A stretch of DNA of 33,647 nucleotides from Bacteroidales bacterium (GCA_016938685.1 JAFGUD010000239.1:1-33647), one strand, 5' to 3'. Counted from the stretch's first letter, positions 1 through 8,492 are shown. Made by a program: numbers and translations. Notes: generated by a model from the letters alone, not told the origin.

Positions 1-676
1 GATAATATCTTCCATTTATACCTGTTTTATATGATTTTACAAAGATAATAAAAAACATCGTTATCTTAAACCAGAGCCATTTTTTTATAGGCAAAGAAAC
101 ACTAACACCTCCTCTGATGTCTCCAACTTTGTAACCCTGAAAACCGTGACATTTCAGGCATGATTCTTTAGTAATCATTGGCTGCATTAGTCTAAAATAT
201 TCTTCTCCGTTCATTTCTGAATAACCCAAAACCTCTGTATCTCCATTTTCAAATTTATCAAGAGCCAATATTTCCCAATCATCAGGCTTATTTTCTTCTC
301 TTATAATTATTTTACTAGTTATATGTCCTTCCATTCCATAATATTCTTTAGAATATTCATTCATTTGTCTGATAATATACGCAGGATTCATTAGTGTAAG
401 TTGAACTCCTGATGGAGTTACAATATCTCTTTCGGGAATATGAGCAAGACCGGGATTGGGTTGAGTATTACTATCAACAGGGACATAAATACCGCCATGT
501 AATGAAGCCCAATGCCTTATTGCTTGATCTTTGTTGATACTTGCACGTGCTTCGTTAACAACAAGCTCATTTGTGTCTTTTTTAATGCCATTAAATTCAT
601 AAATATTTAAAGAAACAATCAAAGCTGTCCAGAAAAACAACACTGAAATATAATATTTTATTCGTCTTCTAATCAT
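1..676 (-). CDS. Partial membrane sensor with c-type heme motif (DUF3365/Tll0287-like), C-terminus beyond window
   Basis: The frame starts at an ATG at 676 and stays open for 225 codons to the window edge, so the 3' part is missing. Residues 7-27 form a membrane segment. Residues 30-197 look like an extracytoplasmic domain that contains MNPAYIIRQ (96-104), the PDDWE element (131-135) and a CLKCH heme-attachment motif (173-177). This combination is typical of the Tll0287-like/DUF3365 sensor domain, which binds heme covalently and is often the input of a histidine kinase. A second hydrophobic stretch begins near residue 200, as expected before a cytoplasmic output domain, but it is short and ends in lysines. 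The start lies 1 nt after the stop of the upstream hybrid kinase, so the two are almost certainly cotranscribed and translationally coupled. The heme-sensor call is good; a kinase output is inferred, since that part is not in the window. Confidence 0.8.
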   Translation of the reverse strand, partial: MIRRRIKYYISVLFFWTALIVSLNIYEFNGIKKDTNELVVNEARASINKDQAIRHWASLHGGIYVPVDSNTQPNPGLAHIPERDIVTPSGVQLTLMNPAYIIRQMNEYSKEYYGMEGHITSKIIIREENKPDDWEILALDKFENGDTEVLGYSEMNGEEYFRLMQPMITKESCLKCHGFQGYKVGDIRGGVSVSLPIKKWLWFKITMFFIIFVKSYKTGINGRYY

Positions 677-677
677 T

Positions 678-3626
678 TTATATAGGGTTCAGATGTTTTT
701 CCAGAATATTATTTAATTCTTCTTTTTTAATTGGTTTTGTTATTACATCATCACATCCATAAAACATAGCTTTTTGTTTGTCTTCTGTTGTAACATAAGC
801 TGTTTGTGCAATAATTGGTATGTACGGGCTAAATAGTTTTATTTGTTTTGTAGCATCAAATCCACTTAAAATCGGCATTTTAAGGTCCATTAATATTAAA
901 TCAATCGATTTATCTTTTTGACAAATTTCAACTGCTTCTATACCATTTGAAGCATGAATAATATTACATTCAAATTTAAAATTTGCCTCTAATAAGGTTT
1001 CTAAGTATAGAAAATTTATTTCTTCATCTTCTACAACTAAAATATTTACCGTTTTTTGTTTTGAATTTTTATTGAGATGATTCAAGGAAGTATCATTAAG
1101 CAAATAAACCGGTTTGTATGGAAGTTTGACAGTGAACACAGAACCTTTATCTTTTTCTGATATTAAATAAATTTCACCTCCTAGTAATTCTGTGTTTGCT
1201 TTTGCTATTGCCAGACCTAATCCTAAACCTCCAAATTTTCTTGAAATTCCCTCGTCTTCTTGTGAAAAAGCTTCAAAAACTTTTGTCTGATTTTCTTTTT
1301 TTATGCCAATACCGGTGTCTTTAACATAGATTTCAATAAAATTATTTTTAAGAAAATACCCGATTTCAATTGTTCCAACATTAGTATATTTAATTGCATT
1401 ATCAACAAGATTGTTCAAAATTCGGTTTAACCTAAAATCATCACTAAATATTGTTGCTTCTTTGTCTCGTAACCCTTTTTTTAGTGTTAAGTTAATATTG
1501 TTTTCTTTTGCTCGTGGACCAAATTCATTTAACGTTTCAACGAACAAGTCATTAAGACAAACTTCTAATTCTATTGTTTTTGCTTGTTTTGTTGTTAATT
1601 TTGAGATTTCTAAAATATCATCAATCACTTTAACTAGTTGACTGCTACTGCTTTGCACTATATTAAAATATGATGTTCTTTTTTCATTAGTCAGATTAGA
1701 CTCTGTCAGTAATTCTGAAAAACCGAGTATGCCATTGAGTGGAGTTCTTATTTCGTGGGAAAGATTGTTCAAAAATTCTGTTTTTAAGCGGTCGCTATTT
1801 TCTGCTTTTTCTTTGGCAATAATTAATTCTTGATTTTGTTCAATCAATTTGTTTTTTGCAATTATTCTTTCTGAAACATCGTGAAAAATTGCTACTATTT
1901 CTCCGGTAGATAATTTATAAACTGAGTTTTCTCGCCAACCCTCCCGAATATCATCTTTATAATAAAACGGCTCAATATGAACTTCATTTCCGGTTTTGTA
2001 AACTTCTTGAAGTGTTTTAAACAAAGGTGTTTTATCCATTTTAGGAAAAACGTGCAATAATTTTTTCCCAATCACATTTTCTTTTTTGGTATTTGTTATT
2101 CTTTCTGCTGCTTCATTGAAATCAATAAACTTAAAATCTTTTCCCTCATCTAAAGGTTTATAAACAGCAACGCCGCTGCTCATGTTTTGAAATAGCTTAC
2201 TAAAACGAGTTTCGGTTTCAATAAGTCTTTTTTCGTTTTTTTCTGCAATTTCTTTTGCTGCTATAAGTTTTCTTTCGTATTCTTTAATTTTGGTTATTTC
2301 TCTGGTAACAGATAAAATATGAGGTTGGTCGTTTAGTTTTATGATTTTTGCCGACATCAGGGCAGTAATTAGAGTTCCGTCTTTAGCTTTAAATACTGAT
2401 TCTAAGTTTTCTATAACTCCGTCTTTTTTAAGAGCATCTACTAATTTCACACGGTCTTCGGGTATTATCCAAATATTAATATCTGATGATAACTTGCCTA
2501 TTACTTCTTCTTTTGTATAACCTGTTAACTTAGTGAAACCTTCGCTGATTTCAACATATTCTCCGTCTAATTTATTTATGTTAACAGCATCAGGACTGGT
2601 ATGAAAAGCTGCTTTATATTTTATTCTGCTAGCTTCGGCTTTTTCTTTTGCTAAAAGAAGTTCTTCGTTTGTTTGCTTTAGTTCTTCATTTAGTGATTGA
2701 TATTCTTTTTTTTGTTTTTTTGCAAGATTTTCAATGTCTTTTAAAACAGATATATCTCTCATAATATCAATATACTTTACAATTTCTCCTTTCTCATCAA
2801 AAACAGGTGATGACTTCAAGGAAAACCATTTCCCAAAAATCTCTCCGTAATGTTCAACTATTTCTGTTTCTTTAGTCAAAACACTCTTACAAATAGGACA
2901 AAATTCCTTAGGAGACGAAACATTGTGGATCACATTAAAACACTTTTTGCCGACAACTTCTCTTTTTGTCTTTTTTAATAATTCTAATCCTTTTATATTT
3001 ATATCTTCTATTATAAAATCTTTGTTAATTATTATTAATATATCATCAATAGAATTTATAGTCTGCTCCCACTTATTTTTTATTTTAGGGTTCGCATCAT
3101 CAACTATATTTAGTAATTTAGGACTAAATTCTTCTTTTTTAGATACAATTTCTTTATTATTCTTTTTCTCAAGGGGAATTATATTAGCTTCTTTTTTATT
3201 CGATAATTTTTCAGTTTCTTCAGAAATTAAACCGGTTTTTTCATTTATTTTAGAAGCAGAAATGAATTGATCGATAATCTTAAAAAAAGCATTATCAGCT
3301 AGTTGTGTTGAAATAACACCAACAGCACCAAGTTTTTTGGCTTCGCTAATATCAATATCGTCAATTTCATTTGTGCAAATAAGAACAGGAATCTGCTTTA
3401 AAGATTTATCTTTTTTTAAAGACTTGAGAACGTCAAAAGAATTGGAATTTATAGGATTAAACCCCAAAAGTATTATATCTGTTTGTATAGTAGCAAGAGT
3501 GGCAATAGCATTTACGCCACTATCAACAGGACATGTATAATAACCTTCTTTTTTTAGAAAGTTGTTGATGAAATTTCTTCTTTCAAAACTTTCCTCAATT
3601 ATTAGCACCGATCCTTTTATTTGCAT
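678..3626 (-). CDS. Hybrid sensor histidine kinase: pseudo-REC / PAS x3 / HisKA / HATPase / REC
   Basis: This is a 982-residue soluble kinase with no membrane segment. Residues 5-125 have a receiver fold but lack the phosphoacceptor: the expected LLD is LLG (Gly55), and the conserved Lys near residue 107 is missing (VISTQ). Three PAS domains follow, at about 185-298, 335-450 and 473-590. PAS1 carries Cys229, Cys243 and Cys246 (CPIC), a possible redox or metal site. HisKA has SHEIRTPLNG with His624. The ATPase domain shows the N-box NAIKY (Asn743), DTGIG and GLGLGLAIAK. The C-terminal receiver at 858-982 is intact (Asp913, Lys964). Phosphate should therefore pass from His624 to Asp913, while the N-terminal receiver probably acts as a binding or regulatory module. 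It is followed after 1 nt by the heme-motif sensor, so a shared redox signalling pathway is likely. A -7-like element (CAAAAATA on plus, 3704-3711) lies about 80 nt upstream, but it has no convincing -33 partner. Confidence 0.95.
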   Translation of the reverse strand: MQIKGSVLIIEESFERRNFINNFLKKEGYYTCPVDSGVNAIATLATIQTDIILLGFNPINSNSFDVLKSLKKDKSLKQIPVLICTNEIDDIDISEAKKLGAVGVISTQLADNAFFKIIDQFISASKINEKTGLISEETEKLSNKKEANIIPLEKKNNKEIVSKKEEFSPKLLNIVDDANPKIKNKWEQTINSIDDILIIINKDFIIEDINIKGLELLKKTKREVVGKKCFNVIHNVSSPKEFCPICKSVLTKETEIVEHYGEIFGKWFSLKSSPVFDEKGEIVKYIDIMRDISVLKDIENLAKKQKKEYQSLNEELKQTNEELLLAKEKAEASRIKYKAAFHTSPDAVNINKLDGEYVEISEGFTKLTGYTKEEVIGKLSSDINIWIIPEDRVKLVDALKKDGVIENLESVFKAKDGTLITALMSAKIIKLNDQPHILSVTREITKIKEYERKLIAAKEIAEKNEKRLIETETRFSKLFQNMSSGVAVYKPLDEGKDFKFIDFNEAAERITNTKKENVIGKKLLHVFPKMDKTPLFKTLQEVYKTGNEVHIEPFYYKDDIREGWRENSVYKLSTGEIVAIFHDVSERIIAKNKLIEQNQELIIAKEKAENSDRLKTEFLNNLSHEIRTPLNGILGFSELLTESNLTNEKRTSYFNIVQSSSSQLVKVIDDILEISKLTTKQAKTIELEVCLNDLFVETLNEFGPRAKENNINLTLKKGLRDKEATIFSDDFRLNRILNNLVDNAIKYTNVGTIEIGYFLKNNFIEIYVKDTGIGIKKENQTKVFEAFSQEDEGISRKFGGLGLGLAIAKANTELLGGEIYLISEKDKGSVFTVKLPYKPVYLLNDTSLNHLNKNSKQKTVNILVVEDEEINFLYLETLLEANFKFECNIIHASNGIEAVEICQKDKSIDLILMDLKMPILSGFDATKQIKLFSPYIPIIAQTAYVTTEDKQKAMFYGCDDVITKPIKKEELNNILEKHLNPI

Positions 3627-3767
3627 TATATTGATAATAAAATAGTTATTAGATTCTAAGCACTATGAAATATCGTTAAATATAAATTAAAAAAGATAGA
3701 ATTCAAAAATATTTTTTATTAAACATCAATATTTTAAATGATTTTAAAAAAGTTCGGAAAAAAATGA

Positions 3768-4799
3768 TTATTCAATTTTCGGGAAAAATATTCCAAAGTA
3801 ATGTGCTATTTCTTTTTCTTTATTTTTACGTAAAGCCCTGTATGGCTCAGATTTTAAGAGAATCGTTTTTTGAATTAAGGGACTGAAAATTTTTGAGAAA
3901 AATTTATTAACCGGTTTTATATGTTTTTTTACTCCGAAAAAATAAGATTCAATACTGTCTTTTCTAAAATGTAAAATATCTTCAAGTTCTTGACCATCTT
4001 CATAATACGCACAATGAAAGTTTTGTTTTGCAAATGCAAGTCCCGGAAAATCCACTTTACCAAGTCCAAAAATATTGAAAGAAATACTTAGAAATTTTTT
4101 ATAGGATATTCTGCAATTTTCGCCACCGCCTAGATTAAAAATTTTTCCATTTAATTTTTCAATGTTAAAAGCAGCCTTCATAAGTGCTCGTCCGGTATCT
4201 TCCGGTGTGCATATTTCAATAGGAGTATTAAGTGGCATGTGAAACATAATTTTACTAATTCGGTGATTTCCAATGCCAAAAATAGCAGTAAGTCTAAATA
4301 TTGTCCATTTTAAACCGCTATTTTGAACTAATTTTTCGGCTTTTATTTTAGTTTTTGCGTATTCGTCGCGCGGAGAAGGTTTTAATTCATCTGTTGTTTT
4401 AATATTAGGAGTGTTAATTCGGTCGCCATAAACCGAAATAGAAGAACTGTAAATAAGCATTGCCTTTGGAGAATGCTTTTTCAATGCTTCGATTATATTT
4501 TTAGTGCCTTCTACATTGACTTTTTCTGCTAATTCAGGTTTTTCGTCAGCCAGTGGCGGAATGATAGCAGCAAGATGAATTACAATGTCTTTGTTTTTGC
4601 AAACTTCTTCCACTTCGGAATAATTAGAAATATTTCCGTAAACAATTTCTACTTTATTTTTGAAAATTCTTAAGCATTTTTTGACTTTCGGAGAATATAA
4701 ATCAAAAACCGTTATTGATGTTTTTTTATCAGATTCAAGAAAATGTTTGATTGTCTCAAAACCAACAGTACCTGATGCGCCGGTTATTAATATGTTCAT
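3768..4799 (-). CDS. NAD(P)-dependent epimerase/dehydratase (extended SDR)
   Basis: The protein has 343 residues and is cytosolic. The Rossmann motif GASGTVG is at 7-13. An acidic residue after beta-2 (VFDLY, Asp33) favours NAD. HLAAI (75-79) matches the extended-SDR NNAG-equivalent, SSSISVYGD (118-126) carries the catalytic Ser, and YAKTK gives Tyr147 and Lys151. The architecture matches nucleotide-sugar epimerases and related extended SDRs such as dihydroflavonol-reductase-like or 3-beta-HSD-like enzymes; the substrate cannot be told. The C-terminal 90 residues are basic and carry no typical sugar-epimerase signature. The upstream space (4800-4928) holds two heptamer-repeat arrays. The START-domain gene lies upstream on the same strand, 129 nt away, so cotranscription is possible but unproven. 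Confidence 0.9.
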   Translation of the reverse strand: MNILITGASGTVGFETIKHFLESDKKTSITVFDLYSPKVKKCLRIFKNKVEIVYGNISNYSEVEEVCKNKDIVIHLAAIIPPLADEKPELAEKVNVEGTKNIIEALKKHSPKAMLIYSSSISVYGDRINTPNIKTTDELKPSPRDEYAKTKIKAEKLVQNSGLKWTIFRLTAIFGIGNHRISKIMFHMPLNTPIEICTPEDTGRALMKAAFNIEKLNGKIFNLGGGENCRISYKKFLSISFNIFGLGKVDFPGLAFAKQNFHCAYYEDGQELEDILHFRKDSIESYFFGVKKHIKPVNKFFSKIFSPLIQKTILLKSEPYRALRKNKEKEIAHYFGIFFPKIE

Positions 4800-4804
4800 A
4801 ATTT

Positions 4805-4832
4805 ATGATTAATGGTTAATGATTAATAAATA
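4805..4832. repeat. Four tandem degenerate heptamers, 5' of the epimerase gene
   Basis: Plus-strand units are ATGATTA, ATGGTTA, ATGATTA and ATAAATA, directly abutting. They lie 5 nt upstream of the epimerase start codon, in its 5' leader. The 7-nt period matches that of the array at 4890-4917, but the unit sequence differs. Low-complexity AT sequence could produce this by chance. Confidence 0.55.
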
Positions 4833-4889
4833 ATTAGAATAATGTGTTTTTATTCTCAAATTCTATTATTATATTATTCTTTCACAACT

Positions 4890-4917
4890 CTTAATTCTTA
4901 ATTCTTATCTCTTAGTT
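4890..4917. repeat. Four tandem degenerate heptamers, downstream of the START-domain gene
   Basis: Plus-strand units are CTTAATT, CTTAATT, CTTATCT and CTTAGTT, directly abutting. They lie just beyond the stop codon of the START-domain gene (4929) on its transcribed strand. No stem-loop or T tract is formed, so this is not an obvious terminator. Confidence 0.6.
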
Positions 4918-4928
4918 CTCTCCTCTTT

Positions 4929-5516
4929 TTAAAATTTATTTTTGAGGTTTTGCAGAGTTTTGAATGGACCGTCAACGATAAAAATATTTATTAGCCAAGC
5001 CGGAAAAATACCCTTTGGGTCAGAGTAAAATTGATACGTAACATTTGCTTGTCCGTTGTCGGAAGTAAGTAGCCAAAAACCGTAAGCCTCTTCAATCCTC
5101 ACATAGCCTTTTTGTTCGTTGTAACTTTTTGGCGTGGATTGTAACTCAATTTTAATTTTATCTTCGGTGTTAATTACAACTTTATTGTTGAGAACGACGT
5201 CTCTGTTTTTGAAACCGACAGGTAATTTTATTTGATAATAAATTATAAAATTATCAGTAGTTTTCGAGAGTCTTTTTGCAAACGAAATTTGGTCAATCCA
5301 ATCGGGATAATTATCTGCATCTATAATTATTTCAAAAACATTTTCAATTGAAGTATTAATTTTTGTTGTGGCTTTAAATTCACAAATATTCGAGTTATCC
5401 GATTTTTTGAGGTAAACTTTTATTCCGTCAGAAGATTTTTTAAGTTCCCAATTTTCCTGAGCCGAAGAAATAAAACTTAAAACAAGAAGTACAAATGTCA
5501 AGATTGTGTTTTTCAT
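4929..5516 (-). CDS. Exported START/SRPBCC lipid-binding-fold protein
   Basis: The protein has 195 residues. Residues 1-19 are a Sec signal peptide ending SSAQ, a typical Bacteroidota SPI site with no lipobox Cys, so the product is periplasmic or secreted. The mature part has the START layout: WELKKSSDGIKVYLKK at the N-terminus, FEIIIDADNYPDWIDQ in the middle (the NYPDWID segment is characteristic of bacterial START proteins), then LPVGFKNRDVVL and GFWLLTS. The fold binds hydrophobic ligands such as lipids or sterols; the actual ligand is unknown. The gene lies 61 nt downstream of the TetR gene on the same strand. TetR regulators next to lipid-binding proteins often respond to fatty acids or lipids, but that is inference here. 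Confidence 0.88.
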   Translation of the reverse strand: MKNTILTFVLLVLSFISSAQENWELKKSSDGIKVYLKKSDNSNICEFKATTKINTSIENVFEIIIDADNYPDWIDQISFAKRLSKTTDNFIIYYQIKLPVGFKNRDVVLNNKVVINTEDKIKIELQSTPKSYNEQKGYVRIEEAYGFWLLTSDNGQANVTYQFYSDPKGIFPAWLINIFIVDGPFKTLQNLKNKF

Positions 5517-5577
5517 AAGTTGCGTTTTAGACTTTTAGACCAAAAACGTTTTTTAGTCGAAAATTATGCAAAATTTT

Positions 5578-6165
5578 TTATTTCTTTAACAAACCGTAAA
5601 AAAACAAGTTTAACAAAATGTCAATTTTATTTTCGATAGTATTGCTTTGGCGTTCAATTAAAAAAGGAATTTCTAAACCTTTTACAGCAGCAGCAATACC
5701 AAGTGCAACATCATCAACCTGATTTTCATTCAAATTCAACTCATTATTAGAAATTCCTTTTAATAGAATTTGTTTTATTGCCATAAGTTCAAATTCGTCG
5801 TGTTTTTTTCTATATTTTTGAATGATATTATAATGAGTTAAATATTCATCTTTAACCACGTTGAAGTAGTTTACAACAATTTTTGCCAATTCAAATCTTT
5901 TTAAAGAGTATTTTCTGAAAATTGTTTTAGTATCACCTGCAGAATTGATGATTTTTAAAAGTTCATTTTGTATAAAATTTCCTTCATTTTCAATTACCGA
6001 AGCGTAGATTTCTTCTTTACTTTTGAAGTAATAGTAAAGTGTGCTTTTACCTTTGCCGGCTTCTTTGGCTATTAGTTCCATTGTAGTTTTTCCAAAACCG
6101 TAATGACTAAAAATTCTTTGAGCAACTTTTAATATTTCCTGTCTTATTTCGTTAGTTTTCTCCAA
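5578..6165 (-). CDS. TetR/AcrR-family transcriptional regulator (TTG start)
   Basis: The protein has 195 residues. The N-terminal helix-turn-helix covers about 10-55: ILKVAQRIFSHYGFGKTT, then MELIAKEAGKGKSTLYYYF and the SKEEIY segment, the standard TetR DNA-binding domain. The remaining 140 residues are the helical ligand-binding and dimerisation part and do not identify a ligand. The start is TTG at 6165. An in-frame TAA lies only four codons upstream with no ATG in between, and the first internal ATG (Met29) would cut the HTH in two, so TTG is the best choice. The -7 element at 6194-6201 puts transcription initiation about 20 nt upstream of this TTG. An 11-bp sequence beginning at the TTG region (AATTTTCGACT, 6164-6174) recurs inverted at 5555-5565 between this gene and the START gene. 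It is a possible operator, though weakly supported. Confidence 0.9.
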   Translation of the reverse strand: MEKTNEIRQEILKVAQRIFSHYGFGKTTMELIAKEAGKGKSTLYYYFKSKEEIYASVIENEGNFIQNELLKIINSAGDTKTIFRKYSLKRFELAKIVVNYFNVVKDEYLTHYNIIQKYRKKHDEFELMAIKQILLKGISNNELNLNENQVDDVALGIAAAVKGLEIPFLIERQSNTIENKIDILLNLFFYGLLKK

Positions 6166-6193
6166 TTTTCGACTTTTTTAAAATAATATTCTA

Positions 6194-6225
6194 CAAATAT
6201 AGTTTAAATTTAATTGAAAAACAAG
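6194..6225 (-). promoter_or_regulatory. Putative Bacteroidota promoter for the TetR gene
   Basis: On the minus strand the -7 element TATATTTG (plus CAAATATA, 6194-6201) matches TAnnTTTG exactly. A CTTG sits 20 nt upstream (plus CAAG, 6222-6225), one base off the -33 consensus TTTG. Initiation would fall near 6187. Exact -7 matches are expected by chance in AT-rich DNA; the position just upstream of the gene is the main support. Confidence 0.45.
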
Positions 6226-6292
6226 TCAAATTTCGTTTTCTACTCATTTACAATTTCGCAAATTACTCATACAAAACAAGCAATATTACCTA

Positions 6293-6323
6293 TTTCAAGC
6301 TACAAATTCTAACTTTATTTTTG
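6293..6323 (+). promoter_or_regulatory. Putative Bacteroidota promoter for the porin/amt operon
   Basis: TTTC at 6293-6296, 19 nt of spacer, then TATTTTTG at 6316-6323. The -7 is an exact TAnnTTTG and the -33 is one base off TTTG at the ideal spacing. Initiation would fall near 6329, shortly before the ATG at 6348. This argues that the upstream in-frame TTG (6321), which overlaps the -7 box, is not the start. Confidence 0.55.
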
Positions 6324-6347
6324 TCAAAAATTATAACAACATTAACT

Positions 6348-7157
6348 ATGAAACGATTTTTCACAATTTTTACACTTCTAGCTTTGATTTTTATTCAAAG
6401 TGTTTCAAATGCACAAGAGACAAAATCATGTACAGGAATAAATTTTGATTTAGGAGGGGATTTATACAGCCGTTATGTGTGGCGCGGCACTCAGTTTGGG
6501 GGAAATGCTCCAAGTATTCAACCATACGCATCAATGGCTGTCGGCAATTTAGAATTAGGTTTTTGGGGCGCATATTCTTTAAGCGGATGGAATACAGGTC
6601 AGGAACTTGATTTATATTTATCATATTCATTTCTAGATGAAATGTTTTCTGTTGCATTTACAGATTATTTCTTTCCAGATGTATTAGCAGATTACAACTA
6701 TTTTGACTATGCTGCGCCTACTACCGGACATATTTTTGAAGGAAGTTTGAGTTTTAATGGAACAGAAAAAATTCCTTTTACTTTTTTAGCGGCAATTAAC
6801 TTTTTTGGCGCAGACGCAGCAAAAATAGAAAGCGACCCAACAAGTCCAAATTTTAACACAAAAACTGGTTTGCTTTATTCTAGTTATTTTGAAGCCGGAT
6901 ACTCAAAAACTATTAAATCTGTTGATTTTAGCGCATTTGTGGGATTCACATTAACATCACCACAAGAAGTCGATTCCAATACCGGATATATTGGAGAAAC
7001 GGGATTTTACGGAAGTAAAGCAGGTGTTGTTAATACAGGTATTTCATTAAGCAAAGAAATTGAAATAACAGAAAAATATTCATTGCCTATTTCTGCATCT
7101 GTAATAGCAAATCCAGACACAAAAAAGATGTTTTTTATTTTAGGAATTTCATTTTAA
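6348..7157 (+). CDS. TorF/Gcw_chp-family putative outer-membrane porin
   Basis: The protein has 269 residues from the ATG at 6348. An upstream in-frame TTG at 6321 was rejected because it lies in the -7 box and would precede the signal peptide with nine extra residues. Residues 1-24 are a Sec signal peptide ending SNAQ. The mature protein opens with GGDLYSRYVWRG, then FGGNAPSIQPYAS. This SRYVWRG...QP element is the hallmark of the Gcw_chp/TorF family of small outer-membrane beta-barrels. It ends in Phe (ILGISF), as outer-membrane barrels usually do. The ammonium transporter starts 22 nt downstream, a pairing consistent with a porin that lets small nitrogen compounds into the periplasm. The transported solute is inferred from context only. 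Confidence 0.87.
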   Translation: MKRFFTIFTLLALIFIQSVSNAQETKSCTGINFDLGGDLYSRYVWRGTQFGGNAPSIQPYASMAVGNLELGFWGAYSLSGWNTGQELDLYLSYSFLDEMFSVAFTDYFFPDVLADYNYFDYAAPTTGHIFEGSLSFNGTEKIPFTFLAAINFFGADAAKIESDPTSPNFNTKTGLLYSSYFEAGYSKTIKSVDFSAFVGFTLTSPQEVDSNTGYIGETGFYGSKAGVVNTGISLSKEIEITEKYSLPISASVIANPDTKKMFFILGISF

Positions 7158-7179
7158 TAACAATATAAAACTTTAAATT

Positions 7180-8391
7180 ATGGATACTGGCGTAACGGCT
7201 TTTATGATATTATCGGTAAGTCTGGTAATGTTAATGACTCCGGGTCTTGCTTTCTTCTATGGCGGACTTGCAGGAAAACGAAATATTTTAGGTATAATGA
7301 TGCAAACATTTGTATCGTTAGGTATCACAACAATTATGTGGGTTGCAATTGGTTATTCGCTATGTTTTAGTGGTGGTGAAGGAGGAATTATTGGTAATTT
7401 TGACTTTGCTTTTTTAAGAAACATTCCATTTGATGAAATGTACCCCGGAAACGGTAAATTTCCAACTTATACATTTATTGCTTATCAAATGATGTTCGCA
7501 ATTATTACACCTGCACTTATTACAGGAGCATTTGTAAACCGTATTACTTTCAAAGCATATTTGATTTTCTTAATTGTATGGCAACTATTTGTTTATTATC
7601 CATTTGTACACATGGTATGGGGCGGTGGAATATTAGCTGAATGGGGAGTTTTAGACTTTGCAGGAGGTATTGTAGTACACGCAACAGCCGGATTTGCTGC
7701 TTTGGCATCAATTATTTATGTTGGAAAAAGAAGAGACACCAAATCTCCTCCAAACAGCATTCCATTAGTAGCAATTGGTACCGGCCTTTTATGGTTTGGG
7801 TGGTACGGATTTAATGCCGGAAGCGAACTAGATGTAGATGTAAACACAACATTAGCTTTCTTAAACACTGATATAGCAGCTTCTTTTGCAGCAATAACAT
7901 GGTTAATTATAGAATGGGTCAAAACAGGCAAGCCGAAATTTGTTGGTTTATTAACAGGTGCGGTTGCAGGTTTAGCAACAATAACACCGGCAGCAGGATT
8001 TGTGCCTATTTGGGCAGCAATGTTAATTGGTATTGCAGCAGGAGCAGTCTGTTTCCTTGCAGTTGCCTTAAAAAACAAACTTGGCTGGGACGATGCATTA
8101 GACGTATGGGGTGTTCACGGAATAGGAGGAACATTAGGTACAATATTGCTAGGCGTATTTGCATCAGCTACTGTAAGCGCACAAACCGGTCTTATTGAAG
8201 GTAATGTTGGATTCTTTTTAAAAGAAGTAGCAGCAGTTGCGGTAGCAGCAGTTTACGCATTTGTATTTACTTATTTGATGCTTGCTCTTATTAATTTTAT
8301 AACAAAAGTAAAAGTATCAGAAGAAGACGAAGAAGCCGGTCTTGACCAATCATTACACGGAGAAAAAGCCTACGACGAAGGTGCTTTATAA
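7180..8391 (+). CDS. amtB: Ammonium transporter (Amt/MEP/Rh family)
   Basis: The 403-residue inner-membrane protein is predicted to have 11 helices and no cleaved signal. The conduction pore shows the twin histidines His167 (VVHATAG) and His313 (VWGVHGIGG), Asp159 in the structural and recruitment position (LDFAGG), the Phe gate region (FAIITPALI, Phe106) and WFGWYGFNAGS (205-215). The cytoplasmic tail ends in AGLDQSLHGEKAYDEGAL, the conserved GLD...HGE..Y element that contacts the regulator PII, so PII control is expected. No glnB/glnK follows it, although one usually does. Instead a strong terminator begins 7 nt after the stop, so PII must be encoded elsewhere. The neighbouring porin upstream is probably in the same transcript. 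Confidence 0.97.
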   Translation: MDTGVTAFMILSVSLVMLMTPGLAFFYGGLAGKRNILGIMMQTFVSLGITTIMWVAIGYSLCFSGGEGGIIGNFDFAFLRNIPFDEMYPGNGKFPTYTFIAYQMMFAIITPALITGAFVNRITFKAYLIFLIVWQLFVYYPFVHMVWGGGILAEWGVLDFAGGIVVHATAGFAALASIIYVGKRRDTKSPPNSIPLVAIGTGLLWFGWYGFNAGSELDVDVNTTLAFLNTDIAASFAAITWLIIEWVKTGKPKFVGLLTGAVAGLATITPAAGFVPIWAAMLIGIAAGAVCFLAVALKNKLGWDDALDVWGVHGIGGTLGTILLGVFASATVSAQTGLIEGNVGFFLKEVAAVAVAAVYAFVFTYLMLALINFITKVKVSEEDEEAGLDQSLHGEKAYDEGAL

Positions 8392-8397
8392 AAGTAT

Positions 8398-8448
8398 AAA
8401 ACTGCCTAATTTCATATTCATAGCTTAATTATTTTTTTAGGCAGTTTT
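8398..8448 (+). terminator. Rho-independent terminator after amtB
   Basis: A perfect 12-bp stem pairs AAAACTGCCTAA (8398-8409) with TTAGGCAGTTTT (8437-8448). The loop is 27 nt and the right arm ends in a T run. It starts 7 nt after the amtB stop and can work in both directions, since A runs flank the left arm. Confidence 0.88.
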
Positions 8449-8492
8449 TAATAAAGAGTTCAAATATATATAATTAAAAATTTCTGAATCTT

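Noticed and set aside
1411-1641. ORFs on the strand opposite the hybrid kinase and similar overlapping frames elsewhere
   Set aside because: They lie fully within well-supported genes, have no recognisable domains and are explained as antisense shadows.
6321-6347. Upstream in-frame TTG as start of the porin gene
   Set aside because: It lies inside the best -7 box and would add nine residues before a perfect signal peptide; ATG at 6348 is preferred.
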